Shown: one piece after another, positions 47,257 through 62,851 of the stretch | Layout: every line of letters starts with the position of its first letter | Numbering within the stretch: position 1 is the first letter of the stretch | NCBI GenBank assembly: GCA_000181795.3 | Contig: CM012955.1 | Coordinates: 5,512,981 to 5,576,980 of the forward strand | DNA length: 64,000 nt | From: Trichinella spiralis | Lineage: Eukaryota; Nematoda; Enoplea; Trichinellida; Trichinellidae | Direction of reading: 5' to 3' | The notes under the pieces: model-generated | Told to the model about the DNA's origin: nothing | What the model saw: the letters and a program-made list of their open reading frames with translations, nothing else | Databases searched by the model: none | Translations under genes and position numbers: made by a program

Positions 47257-49774
47257 ATGGCTAGCCCAAGATCGCGTTCTATTTTGAAGAGTTTGCATGC
47301 TCAGAACAACAATAATGTAATGTTGAATCTTCATTTACTTTACTACACGATCGTTGAAAATTTTATTCGTTCACATGTTTTAGGCATGTTTTGAATGCGG
47401 CACGCACAATGCACAGTGGGCCAGCGTTACGTACGGCATTTGGCTGTGCTTAGAATGTTCGGGAAAGCACAGAAGTCTCGGTGTTCATATCAGGTTAGCA
47501 GTTGTTATTTTATGAAAAATTTCAGCTTGTTGCACTCATTTGTTTGTTTTTTCAAGTTAAAATTTTTTAATTTTTACCATCTAGCTTCGTCCGGTCTGTT
47601 AGTATGGACAAGTGGAAGGAAACTGAGCTACAGAAAATGAAAGTAGGCGGCAATGCGAATTGTTTGGCATTTTTGCGCAGCCAGCCAGATTATCAGCCGA
47701 ATTGGTCTTTCAGAGAGAAATGGAATTCCAAAGCTGCTGCCTTTTACCGGGACAAGGTTATCGTTAATTTGATAATTTAATTGTTCTTTGAATAATGGTA
47801 TTGTTTTCAGATTTCTGCGATGGCTGAAGGACGGGAATGGTCCATAGAAACTTCGTCCGCACAGAATTGGATACCAAGCGGTGCTGGCGGTGGTGGATAC
47901 ATGAAATCGTCGAAAAGCGTGTCAACTTCGTCCAATATTGAAAAAGAGCTGACCTACGGAAGGTTAATTTACTAGAAGGAAGTGGGAAAAGTGAAGAGAA
48001 AATTTATTTCTTTTAATTTTTCACAACAGGGATGGCCAGTCTTATCATCAAGGAGATTGGCCAGGCGACAAAAGTAGGAAGTACACCGGATTCGGAAGCG
48101 GTGATTCATCAGACAGCCATCGAAGTGGTAAATCAAATGAAGTCTTGGAAAGCGCGCTAGAATCGTTGTCTATTGGATGGTCTACGCTTAGCAAAGGAGC
48201 TGCTCAAGCTGCAAATATAGCGAAGGAGAGCGTATGTTGTTGTTGTCGTTGTTGCATTCAGTTATGGATAAATAACTCGCACAATATTATGTAAACATCA
48301 TTTTCGATCAACAACAATAAAGCGAAATATTTATTCATTTTATGTAAGTAAAATTATATTTTTTAGGCATTTAACGTAGGACATCAAGCTGGAACACGGG
48401 CTGCTACGCTTGCCAATCAAGTAATTATTTTTATTTAATTGTTTTCTCTTGTTTTTCACAAGTGTATATTTAAAAAAATCTTTTTTCTACAAACAGTTTT
48501 AATAAAAATTTTACTTTACACGTGCAACCTTGAAAACTTCTATTGATTAGCTAGTTCATTTATTTTATATTTTGTAGTTGTTGTGAGAAATGAATGGATT
48601 CAGGTAGTGTGCAATTAGCTTATCGGATTCTGAGTATGATTGTGAAATTTCTTTCTTTTCTATTTCTGATATCAAAATTGAATTTCATGCACTTATAATT
48701 CCATTATAGTAGTTACTTTTATAAAAATATGATTTACTCGTTGGCTCTACTCATGTTTGTACAACGAAAGAAGAAAATTTGAATTAAACAATAAAAGCAG
48801 TTATAGAAATGTTTGATTGATGCAGTTATTGGGAATGTTAAGAAATTTTTTGAAATATGAAAATGTGTAAAAAAATTAATTTTCCTTGCTATAGTTTGTT
48901 TGCTCGAATTTATTTTATTCGTGTCTTAAAGTTTTATACTGCTGAATTATATTCTTAGTTTAAAATAGTTTTTATTTATTTATTGATAGTTTTACGATAT
49001 GAATTTAACATGTTGACATGTTTTCTATGTTTGTAATGTTGAAATAGGCGAACTAAACCTTTTGTATATTACAGAACACGAACATAAGTGTAGCATACTT
49101 TTTAAAGCTAAATTATATTTTATTAATTTCCTTTTTTAGCTGAAAGATGGATATCTTCTGAATGATGTGCAGAATTCAGTTTCTAGTGCGGCGTCGAAGG
49201 TTCATTAAAGTTTAATCTTGTCTGTGGTTTAAAAAATGAATTATTATTATTTCTTTCTACAGATGGCAGATATGGGTTGGAAAGGTTGGCAGAGTTTTCA
49301 GTCTGTATTTTCGGATCGTCGTGGAGCTAACAGTTACATCAGCGTGGATGGTGTAGTGGGTAACGATGGCAGTGGTCGATATGGAGACGGAAGGCACAGT
49401 GATTTGGGTTTCCCGAGCAGCGGTTCCCAGTCACCTGAGAAGCAGAAGTCGGATAATTTTGGAGATTCTTTTGAATTTCAGTAACTCTTTTTTAAAATTT
49501 ACATAATATAATATTGTTCTGTGGATTGTTTGTTAAAATGTGAAAAGTTGTTTTGCAATATAGTGATTGGCAATCTGCTCCGTTGAGTGATCATTCGAAA
49601 ACAACCGTCAGTGGTAATGCTGCTCATTCGTATGCCTCAAAAGCGAATGCCATGCAGCCGGCTAAATCGTCGAAAGAAGTTGACTTGATTGATTTTGGTG
49701 TAGATGAAAGCAAAGGAAGTAACACGAAATCCAGCAATTTGGACGATGCGATATGGGATATGTTATTCAAATGA
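47257..49774 (+). CDS. ARFGAP1: ADP-ribosylation factor GTPase-activating protein 1 (ArfGAP1), 9 exons, 412 aa
   Basis: Stimulates GTP hydrolysis by Arf1 on Golgi membranes and so controls COPI coat release. Exons: 47257-47316, 47384-47493, 47585-47756, 47811-47962, 48030-48231, 48367-48420, 49140-49199, 49263-49480, 49564-49774. The N-terminus reads [11 protein letters not shown]. The zinc finger is C22-x2-C25-x16-C42-x2-C45, and the arginine finger is R50 in GKHRSLG. The catalytic domain continues through [16 protein letters not shown] and AEGREWS. Serine/glycine-rich amphipathic segments typical of curvature-sensing ALPS motifs lie at about 203-232 and 260-286 ([21 protein letters not shown]). 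The C-terminus IWDMLFK is a short aromatic tail. Intron 6 (49 exons apart at 48421-49139) is 719 bp, the longest. The gene converges on IFT52, with 248 bp between stops. Confidence 0.96.
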
Positions 49775-50022
49775 ACGGTCGAAAATGCTGTACAAGCGTA
49801 TGTTTTAATTTCAATCAGAGATACCACATGTCTATCAGATAAGATTATTTTTTCGATATTATTACAGCAAATGACAGCTTGTTTTATGTGCGAATTGTAT
49901 TCATCATCGCTGATGATGGGTAATTTTAAAATTAATTTGTCGTGTATATATCAAACGGCCGGGAGGTTCGCACCGAGGTTGTAGATGACAGTGAAGATGT
50001 TGTTGTCTCTTGATGCCAGTGT
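49775..50022. other. Convergent spacer between ArfGAP1 and IFT52
   Basis: Only 248 bp separate the two stop codons, so the 3' UTRs are very short or overlap. No other feature is visible. Confidence 0.6.
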
Positions 50023-52091
50023 TTAATCGGTTTCACTTTCCTGAAATTAAAACAATTTTTGAAAAATTATGATTCTTTAGAAGTTTTTTTTTCAAATTTT
50101 AATTTCACGCAACACTTACAGGATTGAGTTTTTTAAATTCTGCCAGTTGGCGGAAAACGTACTGTAGAACATGCTTGGCAGAGCGATTTTCAGCTGGTAA
50201 GTGTTTCACAATTCCAAGGCATTCGGCGCAGTCGTTGATGAAATTTTCCAACTGATCTTCACTATCTGTATCGGTGAACAGAAATAAGTGTATTTTTTTT
50301 TCTTTCAGTAAAATAATAAAGGGAGACAGCAATGTTGAATGCATTTACATTTTTGACTGGCTTGCACTAGTCGATCTCTTTCTGTGGAAAATTCTTCCTG
50401 CAGATCGAACAGTTCCAAATCTGGCGGTCCGGGTACTCGAAATATAGCGGGAAAAACCTGAACAAATATACATATACATATAAATATGTGTATTAATAGT
50501 TGGAGAAATTGCCACTTACCGACGGTTGCAACGGTGGCAGTGGTTGTTCAAAATGAGGCACAATAAGAGTCAGCGGTTCGTGTTTCACATCCAACTGAGC
50601 ATAGGCCCTGCAAAAGATCGCCTCAGCCGAGATATAGTTAGTTTATTGGAAAAAGTACTTCAATATTCGAGTCCAAAGTGAGGAAGTGATCGAGTAGAGG
50701 CTCGATTCGAACAGTTTGTTGATGCTTTTCACAGCTATATTCGTTTCAGCTTCTTGAAAGCAGCATTTCAATTGTTTCGATAGCGCCAAATGGTCTGGAA
50801 CGTAGTGGTAGGGTGAAATCTGAAAATATCCGTTCAACTTGATATAACAGAATGTTCACTAATTCAATTTTGACAGCAGTTCACCTCGGCGTCTTCGACG
50901 CTTGATTTTTCCAAACTGAGCTCTTCGCTTGATAGAACGTTCAAGAGGGCAGTCTAGAAAGGGAAAAATGTATTTCTGCATAAAAAAGTAGAAAGAGATG
51001 CATGCACACATTTATATATATACCAGCAGCTTGCTGTTGTCTTCTTTGTCTAAATAAGAGTCTGAAAATATTTGCTGAGAGCCCAAAACGATCACTTTGC
51101 CATTGGATGATTTGGAATGAAATATTGCACAGATGGGTCGATTCTGTGGATAGCAAATGAATCCACTAGAGAGTAACGGTGTGGCGATGTTTTCTTGTAC
51201 TGTAAGCGTAGAACCGTACGGATAAACGATTTTCAACAGTCTGTTTAAAATGATAAATTGCAAAACATTGACACTGATAAGTGACAATTACTGCTTTCGA
51301 ATATTCTCATTGTCGGTTGTGACAACCCCGGCTGCAGTTGTGACAATTTTATTCACCACGCCGTCACTAATGTACGCTTCTTTGGGGTGAAAGTATTTGT
51401 AAAATTGATTTCGAATAACTGAATCTGTACACAAATTATTAGAATGATTTCATTTTCTAAAAAATGAACCTCTTCAACGAATCAAAAAGTTACCATTGTT
51501 TATGATAATACCGTAATGTTCAGCGACTTGGTTTATTGAAATTTGACAGTCATCATCTGCATCACCACCGCTCGACAGTAGAAGCAAATTCTTGCCGTTG
51601 TTTATAAACTGATCGAATGCTTCTATCTGAATTTCAAATACTTTTCAATTGAACGAATACTTATTTCTGATTTCTTTTTGTTGTAATAATTAAAAATAGT
51701 TAGTTACCTCTTCTTTTGTAAATTGTCTATTTGCATTTGCAATAATGTAAATATTTGCGTGTGCAATGCGGTCGTAAGCCACTTGTGCTTTGTAGCTGAA
51801 ATTATTCTTTTTTTTATTTAAATAACATACAAATTGATTTACTAATAATTCTATTATTATTATTATTATTATTACCAAGAAATTTATCATTTTACATGTG
51901 AATATAATATTATTTACTTGCATTCATGAAATCCAATATTAGAGCTTTGTTTTCAAGTATAAAGTTTACCTCTTCATTTGCCAGTTCCTTTTAAGCCGTT
52001 CAATAAAATTTTTGTAACCTATAGTTTGTGCGGAAAATTCTGGTCCACCGTGTTCGTCAAAAAGTATTACAGATCTCTGGTTTGCTGACAT
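50023..52091 (-). CDS. IFT52: Intraflagellar transport protein 52 (IFT52 / OSM-6 family), 11 exons, 427 aa
   Basis: Core subunit of the IFT-B complex that carries cargo along cilia; in nematodes it acts in ciliated sensory neurons. Exons in coding order: 52091-51970, 51795-51708, 51626-51494, 51424-51292, 51240-51024, 50953-50885, 50819-50659, 50607-50520, 50457-50349, 50265-50120, 50040-50023. Family landmarks: SVILFDEHGG and GYKNFIERLKRNW at the start, FYKYFHPKEAYISDGVVNK, NRPICAIFHSK, VIVLGSQQIFSDSYLDKEDN, QLDVKHEPLTLIVPHFEQPLP, and HVLQYVFRQLAEFKKLNP near the end. The last exon is only 18 nt (ESETD plus stop). An acceptor (TTTCAG) lies 3 nt upstream of the ATG, suggesting trans-splicing. 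Length matches the family (human about 437 aa). Confidence 0.96.
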
Positions 52092-55000
52092 TGTCTGAAA
52101 TTGAAAAAATAATTTTTTTCTAATTGTAAATCAAATACAATCGCTTGGACAATGGTCAGCTACAGTTTGAAATGATGAGGGCAGCAAGCAAAGAGCGAAC
52201 TTTAGTCAGAGGTAGTCACATTGCAAGAAAAACGATAAAATTGTCATTAGTTTAATTTTTTAAACTTTAATATGTGATCACCATGCTTTTTGTATTTTCA
52301 TGATTTAGATACTGCTGCAGGTGTATTTTACAAAATGATAATAATATCAGTTATGATGATCAGTGTAAATTCAAAAGAAAAACCATAAATAAATATTCAA
52401 TTTAAACAACGCATATACCTTAATTGATTAATTAATTTTAATTTTTAAAAAATTACAAAAAATATACATTTTTTTAATTGAAAAACGTTAGTTTAAATGA
52501 AATGAATTTGAACTGCCTGAAATTTGCATATGAAGAAGAAATCATTATGAATAAAGTTGGAAATGTTGTTCATTAAATTAAATATCACGCAAAATAATAT
52601 GATACAGAAAGTATGTGAATTGATTTGTCATTTAGTGTTTAAATTTTCAGCCGCCAATATTTGTTTACATTGGCAGTATATTTTTGAAACGTGGTACAGT
52701 AAAAATTACAGTAGAACTTTGGTGAACTTTTTTACCACAAAGTTATTTTCAAAAAATAAATTTTAAATGCTCTCTATTTTATTATGTAAAACAGTAAAGA
52801 GATGAAAAAACTCCAAATAAATGATAATGTAAAGCTTTTGTTAGTAATCAGATCAAATGATGATGATGCTCTGTTGTTTCATCTTGATCGTTTCATTCAT
52901 GCATAACATGATTAATTTTCTTTAAAATTTAATATTATTAATAAATTTATCAATTAAACAAAATATATGTCAACATTTCAACAGCAACGTAACTAAAATG
53001 AAACTTTAATATGCTCATATGCAAATAAATATGTACAGTACTGAATGTACGTTATGATACATATTACGTTGATCATTTGAACAAATTGAACATCGCAGTT
53101 GAATAATGGCTTTTAAATTCGTTTGACTGATTGAATAAAGTCCTCGAAAGGCATTCTTGCTTATTTCCTAGCATTCTTCAACATTGCTAAAAATATTGAT
53201 GAATTCAATTGTGCATTCAAATTTACGCCGAGCAAGATGACCAAGTAAGATTTCATTGTTACTCTTTTCATTTTTTTGAAAAAAAGCATTCAATAATTAA
53301 CAATATCTTCTTCTAATGTTGAATTGAAAAGCGAAATAACATTATTAGAGCATAAATTTATGTAAATTTAACACCACCTTATTTGAACAATGGATCTTTA
53401 TTTGATAAATGTTGTGGAGTTGTAGTTCAAATGCTCAGTGTATATGAATAAAAATGAAATTGAATAACTTCCTCACTGCAGTTCTAATTGATCGAGTTGA
53501 ACAGTTCAGAAAAAAAATGTAAAATACAGATAATCACGAGCAGCTTTACATTTTTTTTTGATGCAAATGAGCTGCGAGGTGTAATTTTTTGAATTTTGTA
53601 TTGCAGGCAAGTGAAATTTTCCAAAAAGTCAGTAGCAGTTGTTCAATTCGGTTGAAAATGCTTTTCATATTGAAAAGTGAAACGATTATTGCAAGAAAGA
53701 GAGAGAGAGGAGGAGAGGGGGGAGGGGAAATCAATAAATCCGTTGTTGTGCTCGCTTTTGGCGTCCGCTTCTAGGCGGAAAGCAGTGCAGGCTAAAATAC
53801 TTTTACGCGTTATTGGCTGAAGCAAATTAGTAAAATGAGCTCATCTGTATTAATAAAAAGTGATGCATGAAATTGAATATAAATTTCAAGAAAAAACTTT
53901 AATATCGAAACACGAGAAATCGACAAGGCAAAATAAGGCACAGTACTTTAAAATTGTTCAGGTAAAATTTGCAAAATAGGAAAAAAGAAAAAATTTTTTC
54001 TTCTCACCGGATGTTTCAGAAATTTGTTGCTAATTGTTTATTTGTTTGCGTTTTCTTTTATACGATTGTCGATGCTATTCCACGTTGCAGTTTCAGATTT
54101 TTGTCCTCATGTTGTACTTGGTATGTTGTTGCCAGGCAACGAGAACGTCGATTTCGTGAATTTGTTCATCATCCCAAGCAATCATACCGATAAATTAATT
54201 TATAAAAACTAAAAATACAAGTGAAATAAATAAAATAAAATGAAATAAAACATGACAAAACAAAACAAAACAAAAAACATGTTTTTCAATAAAGCGAACC
54301 AAATTTATTGCGTGAGATTAATTTAAAATGGCTACAGTAAGGTAAAAAATTGATTTTAACTTTTACTCAATTGGCAAATAGGACAAGCTCGTTTTAAATT
54401 CATTTTCTTTGAAAATTTTGTTTATATTATTTATTTTGTTTATTTTTTGCAATTGATTTTTATTTTAATTTTGAATGATCACTGAAATAATCATACTGAT
54501 CTACAGGTTTTTTATATGTTTAGATTTATTAAATAATAATGAATATTTTCGTTTTCCATTTACAACTGTTCTCGATAATGAATATTTTACAAGTCAAACA
54601 CACTGATTTGAATTGAATGGCAAATTTGATTTGTTCACATACTTGAAGCAAAACTGTTCACTTTTCTCATCGTCAAACTCATTAATAAATATTAATAAAC
54701 AAACAATAAAAACAGAAATAAATCATATTTTAATGAATATTTAATTGAAAATTTTTGTTTTAAATTTTTATAATATATAAAAGATTGTGCAAAAATAGAT
54801 GCTGCATGGATGGAATTGTTGTTTGAATAAATAAAAAGGAAATAACAACTGATCAATATTTATGATTATTGTATGATAATTTTATCTTTATCATATCTTT
54901 TTCAAGAAAGAACAATAATAGCAATTCAAATTTTATTTAAAAAAACAGATAATTTTGCAGAAATTTATCATTTATTAACTTTTCAAATTTTGATTCTCTT

Positions 55001-55286
55001 CCGCAAATGGAAAGAGTTGGAGGAACTTTTACAGTGTCCGGCCGTTGTGATGTATTAAATTTTACAAATTAGCAAATTGATTTCCACGCATGTTTGAAGT
55101 GAATTAAAATAAATAAATAAATATAGTAAAAATTTAAATGAACAAAAATGTTAAATGGAATATTTTGCAGTGTTTTGTTTTGAAATGAAAATTTTTTCAA
55201 TGCTATTCAATTCAAGAGAAGGGGTATAGCAAAAGGCGAGCTTGTCGATTAAGCGTGAAACAAGTTGACGCTTGTTGACGGAAACT

Positions 55287-55302
55287 AGCTAACCGGTTAG
55301 CT
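55287..55302. other. 16-bp perfect palindrome
   Basis: AGCTAACCGGTTAGCT is its own reverse complement, set in a locally GC-richer stretch. Function unknown. Confidence 0.8.
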
Positions 55303-56789
55303 GGATGCAGATATTATCAATTTTTGAATTGCATTGTTCAACAACCGTTTGTTTTATACATAAGGAACCATGAAAAAATGCTGATACTGTTGTTGATGTT
55401 GTTTTTCAAATAATAATAATAATAATAACAACCATATTTTACTTATTATTATTGTTTTAAAAAATAAAGTGAATAAATAAATTTTTCAAATTGTAGAAAT
55501 GGAAAAGTAATAATAAATTAATTCGTCGCCAACTGCGGATAACAGCACGCAAACAAATATGCGCATACGCACACATACATACGGCTGACGTTGTCCTCTG
55601 CTACGGGGCAGCTTTTAGTCGACCAGTTGGGGTAAAAAAATCAATACAAACCGAGAAATGATAAAACACTGCAGCAGCTGCAGCTGCATGATTCATGTCC
55701 ATTTTGAAAAACATCCCAAAATTATCTATTGCTACCATCAGTGTTTTTTTCGCATATTTATGCATAATTTTATTTGTAAACTTTTCCCTTTATGGAATAA
55801 TTGAAAACTTTAACATGCAATTGTGGAACAGTATTTATTTGAAATGAGAACTCTTCAATTTGTATATAACTCAATATTTGCTTTTTTTTCTTTGTTTTCA
55901 ATAAGAAATAAAAGAAGAAGGAACAATGAAAAACACGGAAATCAAATATAAAAACCTATTTATATTCAAATTTATATTGTCCAAATAAAATTATGCATAT
56001 ATACATATATTTAATTTGTTATATTTGTATTGAAGTGTTCAAATATGAAGCGAATGACGACGACATCGTGCGCAATGGATGTTTCGCCTTGGCAAGCGAG
56101 CATTATAAAATTGTAACCGATCGATATTTCCGATCACTTTCTCATCATCAAGCGAACGCCATTTTCAGTAATAATATTTTTCTTATTATTATTTTTATTT
56201 ATTATTTAAGCAGCTTTCAATGTATAACATATATTTATTTATTTATTTAATATGCGGATAATATTATCGTCGCCAATGTAGATTCCGGGTAAAATTCCGG
56301 CAGGTAGTTTTGTTGTGGTAATATGATTTGTCCTGAACATGTTCCACAGATACGGAAATGTAACAATATTCTGAAAAATTGAAAGAATAAGAAAAAAAAT
56401 GAAGGGAAAGTAGAATATCAGCAAAATGGAAACGCACTTTTCATGTCAGCATTTTATTAATATTCGTATTGGAAAAACAGAACAAAAAAAAATGTATATA
56501 TATAAAGTAGAAGATGTAGAAGAAAACTGTTATTATTATTATTATTGTTGTTGGTCAATTTTTGGTCACATTCGTTGTTGTGTTTGACAGTGTTCGGCAG
56601 ATGCAGGATCCGTCCCACGCTTGGCATTCACCGCGTGCCTTAATTCTCGAATAAAAGATCAAGACAGACAGTGAACACGAAGCGTGTCGATAAGACGGCT
56701 TGGAGCATATAAGTTGAATGAACACGGCTTCATCCGAAGAAAGAAACAGCTTCTCCACTTGCTTGCCTGTATATTCTGGCTTGGTTAAG

Positions 56790-56843
56790 CTGAATACTGA
56801 CCAACCGACCTACCGACCAACCGACCGACCGACCGACCGACCG
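56790..56843. repeat. (GACC)n-type tetranucleotide microsatellite
   Basis: A degenerate-to-perfect run of CGAC / CAAC tetranucleotides, ending in several perfect GACC repeats. It sits in a GC-rich block that ends in CCACCACC followed by a donor-like GTGAGTG at about 56987. Confidence 0.85.
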
Positions 56844-59800
56844 GTGGACAGATACCAAGATTAACTGAACTAGCAACTGGCAGATCGGCCAACAGGCTAA
56901 TCGACCAACGACGACCATCGTCGACAATCTATTGGCAGCCAGCGACGCTGTCATCGCCCCCGCAACACTCACACTAGCGCCACCACCGTGAGTGATGTTG
57001 CTTTATTGATTTTATTTTTTGAAAATTCTTGTTATATTTTTGAATATATTGTATTCCCTACCCTGAAAAAAAACAAAACAAGAACAAAAACAACAATAAC
57101 AATAACATCAAAATATTTACATTCTTTCAAACAACGTTTATCACTTTTAGTCGACGCACAACACAAGCAGTTTACTGTAATATGCAACATTGAATAGAAG
57201 ATGAAAATGAACGATCATTTGTAAAAAAGAAAAAAAAAGTAGAAGAAAATCAATACTAACATGTCTTCCTGTGAACAATTGAACCGTCGCAATCCATTGA
57301 AATTTGAAATCGATCGATGCAATATGAGAAAAACTCACAAAATACAGTATACTACTGGCTTTTTTGATTTTTTTTCAACTCTCTCAACCAATACACAAAA
57401 CGTGATGCAGCAAGCAAGTCGACAGCTGGCGACATTGACAAAAGAGGAAACATCTGCTCTTTTTGTATCCGGGCAAAGCACACGCTAACAATCTGTCCTG
57501 CTACTGCTGCTGCTGTGCAGGGAAGACAATCGATATAGTTGGTTGTAGCCAACGAAACGGTGGTTGGTGTTCTCATTCCAATCTCGATCGATTCCAACCG
57601 ACTCTACATTCAAGTTGTCAACAACAAGCATGACTTGAACAATAAATAATAATTTAAAAAAAAAAAGCAACAACAACAACTTTATACATACATGCATACG
57701 CATATGCATAAACTATTCGACTCGTGTTACCAAGTATCCATCTATTACCAAATCTATCGATTGTTTCAGTTCAATTCAAATTCTCACCAAAGGCAAACAA
57801 CATTCTCTTATCACAATAACAACAACAAAATGATAAACAAAAAAATTTGCACAAACACGCATACACATGCATACTTTCCATTTTTAGAAAATTGCAACTT
57901 ACAAAATCAAACAAAATAATGCTTATGAATTCGACGATGAAGTTGTTGTACCGATTTTTGAATTGACCAATCAACGTCGACACTACTAATGCCATCTGGA
58001 ATCAATATTTTTCTCAACCAACAATTGATTCTTTCTCCAATTGAAAGAAAACCTTTTCTTTTACAAAAAATTAAAAGAAAAAACCAAACGAGCAAATATA
58101 AAATTTCAACTATTCACGCGTTGGATTAATAATCAATTTTTCAAATTAATAACCAATATTTGGGGAAAGAAAAAGAAATTCGAATCTATCTGTTCATCGA
58201 ATTTTCACCATTTGTTCATCACTATTCAACCAACATTGGTTGCAATAGTATTTTTCAAAGGGCATTTTTCCACAAAAACACAATTCGATCGAAATATTCA
58301 CACGCAGCTACTCTGCAAATTGCGTCATTTTATTATCAGAACAAAAACCACAAATTTCGTTTTTATTAATGTATAAATGAAGTTGTTGTTTTCAAATTAA
58401 CAACTCTTGTCCGAAAAGAGAGAGAGAAAGATGTTCAAATTGAACAACAAACTGCAATCTCCAATTGGCAATATTATGCACAATTGTACGAACCGATTTG
58501 ACCATTAACATCGAGAAAAATTGTTCCATTTGCTATTTTTTCTTTTTATCCCTTTGTATGGTACTACTTTTGCAAATTTCGACCAAAACTTCTCTCTCTC
58601 TCTCCAATTTCCCCACTTGAAAATCAACAACGCTCAACTTTTAACTTCCAAATTAAAAGCCTCTTACAACTTAATTAATTTTCAAAATGTAATATTGTTA
58701 TTTATAGTAATTTAAAATAATTACTTACGTCACGTGAATCAATCGTTAATGCGCACAAATAAATTGCAAATCAAATGTAAACTCCTCTTTTAATGTTCAC
58801 TTGTACAATTGTTCCAACTGAATCTGAATTAGCCAACAACACTGACAATTCATAATAAAAAGTATAAATTGCACAAAATTGGCTTCATTCAATTCAAGCT
58901 TATTCATTATTAAAAATCAAATCTTTCCCGTTATTTTAAAAAAATGAAGAAAAAAAAATCACAAACTTAACATTAACCATCAGATCAAACAAACAAAAAT
59001 ACTTCGACACAATAAACAAAAACAAATTCATTCCAATTCGCCCATTCCCCTGATATTACATTGAAACTTTTCAAACAATTTTTACAGTCAACTGAAATTA
59101 TCACCTATTCAGTTCTTATTAAAAAAATTTTCCATTACTGTTACGTAAAAACTGAAAAATAAAAACGAATCACTATATATATATATTATTAAAATAATAC
59201 TGTGAAGTTCTGAAATGATAAATTGGCATTTGAAATAAAAAACAAGTTTTGAAAAAGTCTTGTTCATCAAAAATTACCGTACTGATCGCGGCAAATCCAT
59301 TTCAGAAAAATGAACAAGCGCAATTTGAAATTTTTACTTAAAAAATGACATGTTTAAATATTTTATTTCATTTTATTTTATCGAAAAAATTATACAGGTT
59401 GTAAAACTAAATTTTTATTGATCGAAACAATTTGAAATATTTCATCTTGATTTACTTTATAAATTACAGTTAAAAAACGATGCATGGAAAGATTTTACAA
59501 ATTGCATTGGAAAAATTTTTTTGTTATACAATTAATTCGTTTTTTTAAATAAAAAACATTTTAAAAGTAAAAATAAGTAATATAATTTTGTAAAAAAATT
59601 CAATTTATATCACTGCTGGGCAAATAATTGATTTATGAATTATGCAGCCTTGAAATGAAAAATTAACAATAGCATTACTTTTTTGTAAATAAATTTATGT
59701 GATGCTTAAACTTATAAAAATTTTTATTAAATAATGAAAAAAAATAACATATATTGCTTTAAATAATTCTTTTACAAAAAACATTCTCTGAGTGCATAAC

Positions 59801-59933
59801 GTAATTTACTGTACATTCTTTCAAATGAATCTTGATTTTCATTTTGTTCATGCTGTTCTCTTTTCTACTAATGTGATGATCTGATCTGCTTCAAGCTGGA
59901 GGTTTTATTTCTGAAATTAGTTTACAGCTAAAA

Positions 59934-62465
<2,532 letters not shown>

Positions 62466-62717
62466 CCACTGGACGAGATATTGTGACTGATTTGAATTAT
62501 AGATAGCATTTTTGCAAAATACATTCTTTTACACAGATTCATCGGCAATTACAACTTTCTCTTGTCAGAATTATTATACCGCTTGTCTTCTATATTTTTA
62601 TTCATCTATCACAATTGCATCTCGGTCTCCTTCTCTTTTGCGATGGCTGCTAACGTTCCATTTCTGGTAATTTCTCTAGTAATAGTTGCTGAACTGTGAA
62701 TCGTTTTAACAAAATGC

Positions 62718-62723
62718 AATAAA
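62718..62723 (+). terminator. Candidate polyadenylation signal of AP-2 mu
   Basis: AATAAA about 250 bp after the AP-2 mu stop, before the convergent neighbouring gene. Confidence 0.45.
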
Positions 62724-62851
62724 TAAATTAACTGCATGAATTGAGATTTTTGTTGCAACTTGCTAAAGTAATTTCAAAGACAAATACATTATGCCACTGC
62801 TTTTATTTCAGCTACAACCAAAATGACACGCATACGTAGTCCTGATATGTT

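Larger units (their letters stand above)
52092..59933. other. Large intergenic region (7.8 kb) between IFT52 (-) and AP-2 mu (+)
   Basis: AT-rich with several short unusual stretches: an AG/GGA-rich run at about 53698-53728; a 16-bp perfect palindrome at 55287-55302; a GC-rich block at about 56560-56986 with a CGAC-type tetranucleotide repeat and a consensus-like donor at its end; CT and TA runs at about 58590-58605 and 59174-59185. A 74-codon frame at 53969-54193 (+) has a hydrophobic N-terminal segment. No gene is firmly supported. Confidence 0.5.

Noticed and set aside
56730-56972. 80-codon minus-strand frame with SVGRSVGWSVGR
   Set aside because: Produced by the tetranucleotide repeat, not a recognisable protein.
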